A stretch of DNA of 64,000 nt from Pseudothauera hydrothermalis (GTDB taxonomy: Bacteria > Pseudomonadota > Gammaproteobacteria > Burkholderiales > Rhodocyclaceae). A program made the translations under genes and the position numbers. The DNA lies in assembly GCF_003345255.1 (NCBI RefSeq), contig NZ_CP029331.1:2976001-3040000 (forward strand), read 5' to 3'. Below the pieces are notes generated by a model, which saw only the letters and a list, made by a program, of their open reading frames with translations, was not told where the DNA came from and did no database searches. Every line of letters begins with the position of its first letter. Within the stretch, counting starts at the first letter, position 1. Positions 58,035 to 64,000 of this stretch are shown here, one piece after another.

Positions 58035-58615
58035 GTTACCGCTACGACTATGACGTGATCGCCCAGTGGATCGCCCCGGGCGAAAAGGTGCTGGATCTGG
58101 GCTGCGGGGACGGCAGCCTGCTGCGTCACCTCATGCAAGTGCGTCAGGTGCTGGGCTGGGGCGTGGAGAACGATCCGGAAAAGCTGCTCGCCTGTGTGAA
58201 AAACGGCGTCAACGCGCTGCAGATCGACCTGGAGCGGGGGCTGGCCGGTTTCGAGAATGGCTTTTTCGACCATGTGATCATGAGCCTATCGCTACAGGCC
58301 ATGCACAACACCCAAGGCATTCTTGCCGAAATGCTGCGGGTGGGCCGCGAGGCGGTGGTGAGTTTCCCCAACTTTGGCTACTGGCGCCATCGCCAGAGCA
58401 TTCTCAACGGCCGCATGCCGGTTTCCGAGAGCCTGCCGCACCAATGGTTCGACACCCCCAATGTGCGCTTTTTCACCATTGCCGATTTCGAGGCGCTGTG
58501 CGAGATGAACGGCATCGAGGTGCGCGAGCGCCTGGCTTTCGACCAAGGCAAGCTCATTCTGGAAGAACCGAACTTCCTGGCCAGCGTGGCGGTGTATCGG
58601 CTGGGTCGCCGTTAG
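58031..58615 (+). CDS. metW: Methionine biosynthesis protein MetW
   Basis: A 194-aa class I methyltransferase-fold protein always paired with MetX in this group. [15 protein letters not shown] is the SAM-site motif; [20 protein letters not shown] and [21 protein letters not shown] are MetW hallmarks. It is thought to assist or activate MetX. It is translationally coupled to metX. Confidence 0.95.
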   Translation: MSYRYDYDVIAQWIAPGEKVLDLGCGDGSLLRHLMQVRQVLGWGVENDPEKLLACVKNGVNALQIDLERGLAGFENGFFDHVIMSLSLQAMHNTQGILAEMLRVGREAVVSFPNFGYWRHRQSILNGRMPVSESLPHQWFDTPNVRFFTIADFEALCEMNGIEVRERLAFDQGKLILEEPNFLASVAVYRLGRR

Positions 58616-58633
58616 AGCGGCGCGCAAAAAACC

Positions 58634-58657
58634 AAGGGGCCTGCCGGCCCCTTTTTT
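58634..58657 (+). terminator. Intrinsic terminator after metW
   Basis: An 8-bp stem AAGGGGCC/GGCCCCTT with a TGCC loop and six T. It ends the metX-metW transcript. The opposite strand has A-rich sequence before the stem, so it may also serve the convergent gene. Confidence 0.92.
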
Positions 58658-58676
58658 ATCTACGGTACAAAGCCTT

Positions 58677-58994
58677 TCAGCCGACCACGAATCCGGCCAC
58701 ATCGACCCGGATCGCCGGACGCTCCAGGGCGCGTCCGACCGCGGCGGCAAACTGCTTCGCCCACTCGCCCGCTTCCTTGAAGCGCTCTTCGCCACCGTAT
58801 TTGGCAACATTGAGAATCATGTCCAGCACCAGGATCTTGCCCATAGGGTTGGACGGTGTGCATTCGAGCACCTCGAACTCCCGGGCGAGCCAGGCGCGTG
58901 CCTGATCCTTGCTCAGGCCGGCAATATCTTCATCATGCACGGTCAGTTCGTATTCCCGGTTGGCACCGAAGGATACGGTGATGTGCTGGGTCAT
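58677..58994 (-). CDS. Small conserved hypothetical protein
   Basis: A 105-aa acidic soluble protein with a good AGGAG site before the ATG at 58994. It starts with a beta-rich stretch (HITVSFGANREYELTVHDED), then helices around AGLSKDQARAWLAREFEVLE, a loop CTPSNPMGKILVLDMIL, and a helical end. No family was recognised. It is convergent with metW across a shared terminator region and divergent from the large GGDEF-EAL gene. Confidence 0.75.
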   Translation of the reverse strand: MTQHITVSFGANREYELTVHDEDIAGLSKDQARAWLAREFEVLECTPSNPMGKILVLDMILNVAKYGGEERFKEAGEWAKQFAAAVGRALERPAIRVDVAGFVVG

Positions 58995-59223
58995 GTTGTG
59001 CTCCTCGCATTGGCTGTAGTGTGGTGCGCGCATTTTCGCCCCCGCCTGCGCGCGCAGGCAAGCCCATCTGCGGCAACCCATGTGCGGCGTTATGCGCTGC
59101 ACTGCACGATTGTAAGCGCTTTGCGGCACTGTCAGAATCGGTTGCGCAACCGGCCTCGCCCCGGCACCCAAAGGTCCACCGGCAGGGCGTTGGCGCGCGC
59201 GTCCATTACAGGACCGATACGGT

Positions 59224-62200
59224 ATGAAAAGCTCCAAGGCCGATTTTTTCTCGGTCCAGCTCGCCGCAGTGTTTGTCGTAGTCGCCGCCGCGATCGGCTT
59301 GGCCTTGTTCGGCTTTTACCAACAACAGCGCACGGTGACAATCGACGGCGCGCGCGCCCAATTGCGCGCCATCGCCGATGAACTCGCCCAGGAGGTTGAG
59401 CGCTGGTACAAACGACATTTGGCCGAAGGCGAATTGCTGCGGCGCAACCGCAGCGCGCTGGCCCAGCTCGAACGCTGGCTCGACGGCGACCCGAGCGTGG
59501 CCGAAACCGAGCTACGGTATTGGCTACAGGCTTATCTGGCGCATGCCGACTACGACAGCGTGCTGGTGCTCGATGCCCACCACAACACGCTGCTCGCGCT
59601 GGGAAAAGCCCACCGCCTGTCTTCCGACAGCGCGGCGCTGGCACGCGCGGCCGCGGAACGCGGGGCTGCGGTACTCGGTTCGATACAGCGCGACCCCGAC
59701 GGTGCGCCCTACCTGGATCTGGTCATTCCAGTGCCGTTCAATGGCGAGTCATGGCGCATCGACACCGTGCTGCTGCGGGTGTCGCCAGCCGAATATCTGG
59801 TTCCGCTGTTACGGCGGGCGCCACGCCTGAGCCCGTCGGGCGAAACCTTGCTTTTCGAACGCAGCGCTGCCGGTCTGCGCCAGTTGCTGCCCGGAGGCTT
59901 TGAACGCTTCGCGGCTGCGCTACAGGACATCGCCGGCAAAGCGCTGGTCGAGGGGCGCGATGAGCATACCGGTGCGGTCATCGTCGCCGCTGCCGCCCCG
60001 ATCGAGGCCGCCGGCTGGCTAGTGGTCAGCAAACTGGATCGGGACGAGCTGCTGGCCGGCCTGCGCGGCCAACTATTGGGCGCGGCGGCGGCCAGCATGG
60101 TGCTGCTTACCGCAGCGACGGCGCTCGTGTTGATCTGGCGTCATCAGCGCCGCCAGGCTCGCGCCCGTTTGCATGCGGAACAGCGCCATCGTCAGGCGCT
60201 GGAACAATTGCGCCAGGATCTGGACACCACCCTGGAACTGGCGCATCTGGGCGGCTGGGAGCGCAATCTGATCACCGGTGAGCTATGGTGGTCCAGCCGC
60301 ACCCGCAAACTGCTGGGCATCGGCGAAGGGGTGACGCCCACCCGGCAGGCCCTGCTCGAACGCGTCCATCCGGACGACCGCGCACATGTGCAGCAGACAC
60401 TCGAGCACGCTTACCGCGAAGGCAGGGATGGTGAGCTGTACTATCGCGTCATCGCCCCTGACGGCGCGATTCGGCACTTTCACAGCCGTTTCCGCATCGA
60501 GCGCGACCTCGACGGCAAACCCTACCGGGTGGTCGGCGCGGTGCAAGACATCACCGGCCAACATGCGATGGCGCAGGAACTCGAGCGCAAGTCAGCCTAT
60601 TTGTTGGCCATTGTGAGCCACTTGCCGCAAGGCATCAGCGTGTTCGACGAGCACCTGCGCCTTCAGTACTGGAATGCGGGCTTTGTTGAGGTATTGGAAT
60701 TGCCCGCCGATCTGGTGCGCCGGGACGTGAGCTTCGACGACCTGATCATGGTGCCGGCGCTGCGCGGCGAATACGGTCCCGGCGATCCGGCCGAGCATGT
60801 GCGCAAGCGGCGCGAACTCGCGCTGCAATTCCAGCCCCACCGCTTCGAACGCACCCGACCCAATGGCCGCACCCATCTGGTGGCCGGTGAGCCATTGTTC
60901 ATCGACGGCAAGGTGGCAGGCTTCATCACCACCTATACCGACATCACCGAACACAAGCGCGCCCAAGCCGAACTGGCCCGCCAAAATGGCATTTTGCAGA
61001 CCATCATCGAGAACATTCCCGGTGGCGTGTCGCTGATCGACCGCGACCTCAATCTGGTGGCCTGTAACGGCGAACTCAAGCGCTTGCTCGATTTTCCGGA
61101 CGCCTTGTTCGCCAATGGTTTGCCCAGCCTGGAGACCTTGTTGCGCTTCAACGCCGAGCGTGGCGAATACGGCAGCGGCGACCCGGAGCGCATCGTCGCC
61201 GATCTGCTCGCCCGCGCCCGTCGCTTCGAGCCGCATAGTTTCGAGCGCACCCGACCCAACGGCACGGTGCTCCATGTGCAGGGCCAGCCTTTACCCGATG
61301 GCGGCTTTGTCACCATCTACACCGACATCACCGCGCGCAAACGGGCAGAAGCCGAAATCGAACACCTGGCCCATCACGACATGCTCACCGGGCTGTCCAA
61401 CCGCTTCTCGCTCGACGCCCGCCTGGCTCAAGCGCTCGCCGACGCACGGCGCAACGGACAGGGTTTGGCGGTGCTGTTTCTCGATCTGGACCGCTTCAAG
61501 CACATCAACGATTCGCTGGGTCATCTGGTCGGTGACAGCCTGCTCAAGGAAGTGGCCCAACGCCTGCGCCAGACGGTGCGCGAGGCCGACATCGTTGCCC
61601 GCCTGGGCGGCGATGAATTCGTGCTAGTCATCCAGGGCATCTCGGGTAGCACGCGGGCGGCACATGTTGCGGAGAAGATTCGCCTGCGCCTGTCCGCACC
61701 CTATCTGGTCGCCGGTACCGAGCTGCACACCACGCCCTCGATCGGCATCGCGCTATATCCGCAAGATGGCGACGATGCCGCCACTTTGCTGCGTTGCGCC
61801 GATACCGCGATGTACCACGCCAAGGCGCTGGGGCGGGCCAACTGCCAGTTTTTCACCGAAGAGATGAACCGTAGCGTCATCGAGCGCTTGGACCTGGAGC
61901 GCAAACTGCGGCGCGCTTTGCAGCAAGAAGAACTCGAACTGTGGTATCAACCGCTAATCGGCGCAGCCGACGGCCGGGTGCGCGGGGTCGAGGCGCTGGT
62001 ACGCTGGCGCCATCCGCAAGACGGCCTGATCCCACCGTTTCGCTTCATCCCCCTGGCCGAGGAGACCGGCCTGATCGTCGAGTTGGGCACCTGGGTGCTG
62101 CGCCAGGCCTGCCGGCAAGCGCGCGCATGGCTTGACCGCGGTCTGCCGCCGCTACGCATGTCGGTCAATTTATCCACCCGCCAGCTGATGCATGCCGAAC

Positions 62201-62664
62201 TGAGCAAGGTGGTCGCCGAGGCGCTGACCGGCAATGAGCTGCCGGCCTCACAACTGGAGCTGGAGATCACCGAAAGTTCGGTGATGGAGCGCCCGAACGA
62301 TGCCATCCCGGTACTTAGCGGCCTCAAGCGGCTGGGCGTGCGGCTGGCGATTGACGATTTCGGCACCGGCTACTCGTCACTGTCCTACCTCAAGCTTTTC
62401 CCGCTGGATCACCTGAAGATCGACCGCTCCTTCGTCTCCGACATCGAGCACGACCCCAACGACGCGGCCATCTTTGCAGCTGCGGTGTCCATGGCCCACA
62501 ACCTTGGCCTGTCGGTGGTCGCCGAGGGCGTGGAGAGCGCAGTGCAGGTGGCCCGCCTGAAGGAACTGGGCTGCGACGAACTGCAGGGCTACCACTTCAG
62601 CCGGCCGCTACCGGCCGACGAGGCGCAAGACTGGCTGCAAAAGCGCTTCGCCGATCTGGAATAA
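59224..62664 (+). CDS. Membrane PAS-GGDEF-EAL cyclic-di-GMP signalling protein
   Basis: A 1146-aa sensor. A transmembrane helix (about 13-32) and another (about 284-305) enclose a periplasmic sensor of some 250 residues, possibly Cache-like. A short coiled coil follows, then one PAS ([13 protein letters not shown]) and two similar PAS-7 type domains sharing FERTRPNG. The GGDEF domain has LGGDEF (795-799) and an inhibitory site READ before it. The EAL domain has [10 protein letters not shown] (EAL at 923-925) and [14 protein letters not shown]. Both catalytic motifs look intact, so direction of activity is unclear. ATG at 59224. Confidence 0.93.
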   Translation: MKSSKADFFSVQLAAVFVVVAAAIGLALFGFYQQQRTVTIDGARAQLRAIADELAQEVERWYKRHLAEGELLRRNRSALAQLERWLDGDPSVAETELRYWLQAYLAHADYDSVLVLDAHHNTLLALGKAHRLSSDSAALARAAAERGAAVLGSIQRDPDGAPYLDLVIPVPFNGESWRIDTVLLRVSPAEYLVPLLRRAPRLSPSGETLLFERSAAGLRQLLPGGFERFAAALQDIAGKALVEGRDEHTGAVIVAAAAPIEAAGWLVVSKLDRDELLAGLRGQLLGAAAASMVLLTAATALVLIWRHQRRQARARLHAEQRHRQALEQLRQDLDTTLELAHLGGWERNLITGELWWSSRTRKLLGIGEGVTPTRQALLERVHPDDRAHVQQTLEHAYREGRDGELYYRVIAPDGAIRHFHSRFRIERDLDGKPYRVVGAVQDITGQHAMAQELERKSAYLLAIVSHLPQGISVFDEHLRLQYWNAGFVEVLELPADLVRRDVSFDDLIMVPALRGEYGPGDPAEHVRKRRELALQFQPHRFERTRPNGRTHLVAGEPLFIDGKVAGFITTYTDITEHKRAQAELARQNGILQTIIENIPGGVSLIDRDLNLVACNGELKRLLDFPDALFANGLPSLETLLRFNAERGEYGSGDPERIVADLLARARRFEPHSFERTRPNGTVLHVQGQPLPDGGFVTIYTDITARKRAEAEIEHLAHHDMLTGLSNRFSLDARLAQALADARRNGQGLAVLFLDLDRFKHINDSLGHLVGDSLLKEVAQRLRQTVREADIVARLGGDEFVLVIQGISGSTRAAHVAEKIRLRLSAPYLVAGTELHTTPSIGIALYPQDGDDAATLLRCADTAMYHAKALGRANCQFFTEEMNRSVIERLDLERKLRRALQQEELELWYQPLIGAADGRVRGVEALVRWRHPQDGLIPPFRFIPLAEETGLIVELGTWVLRQACRQARAWLDRGLPPLRMSVNLSTRQLMHAELSKVVAEALTGNELPASQLELEITESSVMERPNDAIPVLSGLKRLGVRLAIDDFGTGYSSLSYLKLFPLDHLKIDRSFVSDIEHDPNDAAIFAAAVSMAHNLGLSVVAEGVESAVQVARLKELGCDELQGYHFSRPLPADEAQDWLQKRFADLE

Positions 62665-62695
62665 TGGGCGTTTTCCCCCTTCGGCCCGCCACCCG

Positions 62696-63421
62696 ATGAC
62701 CGCAACCGCCTCCCGCCTCGTCGAGGCCGCACAGCAACTTTCCGCATCCGTCGGCGCCCTGCGCTTTGGCGCCCCGGTGAGCCATGTGTACAACCCGCTC
62801 GAGTACGCTTGGCAGATCCACCGCAGTTATTTGCAACGCTACGGTGCAACGCGCAAGCGCGTGGTCTTTTTGGGGATGAACCCCGGTCCCTTCGGTATGG
62901 CGCAGACCGGCGTGCCTTTCGGCGAAGTCAGCGCGGTGCGCGACTGGTTGGGGCTGGCCGGCGAAGTTGGCCAACCTGCGCACAGCAACCCCAAGCGACC
63001 GGTCCAAGGCTTCGCCTGCCCGCGCAGCGAAGTCAGCGGTCAGCGCCTGTGGGGCCTGTTCCGCGCGCGCTTTGGCAGTCCCACGGCCTTTTTTGCCGAT
63101 CATTTCGTGGCCAACTACTGCCCGCTGGTGTTCTTTGACCAGGGTCGCAACCTCACCCCCGACAAGCTGCCGGCAGCCGAATCCCGTCCGCTGCTGGCGG
63201 CCTGCGACACCCACCTGCGCGCCGTGGTGGCCGCCCTGGCGCCGGACTGGGTGGTTGGCGTCGGCACCTGGGCCGAACGACGCGCCGTCGAAGCGCTGGA
63301 CGGCATGCCATTGCGCTTCGGACGCATCCTGCACCCCAGCCCGGCCAGCCCGGCGGCCAACCGCGGTTGGGCCGAGGCGGCGAGCCGGCAACTCGTCGAG
63401 CTGGGCATCTGGGCAGACTGA
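62696..63421 (+). CDS. SMUG1-type uracil-DNA glycosylase
   Basis: A 241-aa DNA repair enzyme removing uracil and oxidised pyrimidines. The signature VVFLGMNPGPFGMAQTGVPF is nearly that of animal SMUG1, and the second motif RILHPSPASPAANRGW supplies the catalytic His and wedge loop. It follows the large signalling gene after 31 bases. All active-site residues appear present. Confidence 0.93.
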   Translation: MTATASRLVEAAQQLSASVGALRFGAPVSHVYNPLEYAWQIHRSYLQRYGATRKRVVFLGMNPGPFGMAQTGVPFGEVSAVRDWLGLAGEVGQPAHSNPKRPVQGFACPRSEVSGQRLWGLFRARFGSPTAFFADHFVANYCPLVFFDQGRNLTPDKLPAAESRPLLAACDTHLRAVVAALAPDWVVGVGTWAERRAVEALDGMPLRFGRILHPSPASPAANRGWAEAASRQLVELGIWAD

Positions 63422-63537
63422 GGCCGGAGGGCGCCGCTGATCGGGCGCAGTGCTTTCGGACGGCTTGGCGTGCAGGCGATTCGTAATTCATAATTACGGA
63501 ATCTTTACCCGGCTCTACCCGCCGAGGAACGCGCACC

Positions 63538-64000
63538 ATGCCCCAATCCATCGAACACCTCTTCGCCAACAACAAAGCTTGGTCCGAGCGCATGCATGCC
63601 GAGGACCCGGAGTTCTTCTCCCGCTTGGTCAAGCAGCAAACGCCTGAATACCTGTGGATTGGTTGCTCGGACAGCCGGGTGCCGGCCAACCAGATCGTCG
63701 GCCTGGCACCGGGCGAAATTTTCGTGCACCGCAATATCGCCAATGTGGTGGTGCACACCGACTTGAACGCACTATCGGTCATCCATTACGCGGTCGAAAT
63801 TCTGCGGGTCAAACATATTCTGGTGGTCGGCCATTATGGCTGTGGTGGCGTCAAAGCGGCGTTGCAAGACAACCGCACCGGGCTGACCGACAACTGGCTG
63901 CGCCATGTGCAGGATGTGCGCGACCGCCATGTACAGATACTCCAAGAAATCGAGCACCCGGATGAGCGCCTGGACCGCCTGTGCGAGCTCAACGTCATCC
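63538..64000 (+). CDS. can: Beta-class carbonic anhydrase, N-terminal part
   Basis: The first 154 residues of a beta-carbonic anhydrase; the gene runs past the right edge. It interconverts CO2 and bicarbonate in the cytoplasm. Zinc ligands and the Asp-Arg dyad are Cys43, Asp45 and Arg47 (WIGCSDSRVPA), His99 and Cys102 (VVGHYGCGG), matching E. coli Can (C42, D44, H98, C101). GAGGAA precedes the ATG. Upstream is an AT-rich patch (63480-63500). Confidence 0.96.
   Translation, partial: MPQSIEHLFANNKAWSERMHAEDPEFFSRLVKQQTPEYLWIGCSDSRVPANQIVGLAPGEIFVHRNIANVVVHTDLNALSVIHYAVEILRVKHILVVGHYGCGGVKAALQDNRTGLTDNWLRHVQDVRDRHVQILQEIEHPDERLDRLCELNVI

Overview
This 64 kb window is a GC-rich chromosomal segment from a betaproteobacterium, most likely of the Rhodocyclales (Thauera/Azoarcus-like). 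That placement is inferred from gene content: a proteobacterial-type gshA followed by gshB, metX-metW, ubiK, a TorF-like porin with glnK-amtB, a PTS without a sugar permease, an S-adenosylhomocysteine (SAH) riboswitch on metH, and many weak promoters with TAGAAT -10 boxes. Coding density is very high, with many ATGA-type overlaps. No rRNA or tRNA gene was seen.

Layout. 0-7.5 kb: end of a polar amino acid ABC transporter, a DOMON-like/NamZ (DUF1343) pair, a SulP anion transporter, a thioredoxin-fold protein, and a divergent LysR/MFS pair. 7.6-20.4 kb: a complete type I-E CRISPR-Cas locus (cas3, casA, casB, cas7e, cas5e, cas6e, an unusual antitoxin/PIN-tail gene, cas1e, cas2), an AT-rich leader, then one array of 42 repeats. 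An IS5-like element has split the array into 27 and 15 repeats. The IS sits inside a spacer: removing it and one TTAA duplication restores a 32-nt spacer.

20.5-30 kb: metH under a SAH riboswitch, a BamE-like lipoprotein, livG-livF, a Bcr/CflA exporter, comM and ubiK. 30-33 kb: TorF-like porin, glnK and amtB, with a matching NtrC operator and a sigma-54 promoter in front, so this looks like a nitrogen-starvation operon. 33-45 kb: yheS-thrH-purU, a secreted coiled-coil protein, an HCCA-isomerase-like protein, DUF2917 and LysR genes, an overlapping gshA-gshB-apbE-EamA transporter run, and a solitary M.TaqI-like adenine methyltransferase. 45-52.5 kb: thioesterase, trhP, trmA, a globin-coupled diguanylate cyclase, a GNAT, the ABC-F protein YbiT and an unknown protein. 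52.5-64 kb: a Pit phosphate transporter with its DUF47 partner, EIIA(Man)-HPr-EI, metX-metW under a SAM-II riboswitch with terminator, a small unknown protein, a large PAS-GGDEF-EAL protein, a SMUG-type uracil-DNA glycosylase and the start of a beta-carbonic anhydrase.

Themes. Methionine/SAM metabolism is controlled by two unrelated riboswitch classes with opposite logic: SAH should turn metH on, and SAM should turn metX-metW off. The most unusual items are the Phd/DUF3368 hybrid gene inside the cas operon, the IS-split spacer, and a 45-bp perfect palindrome that encodes part of the ApbE signal peptide.
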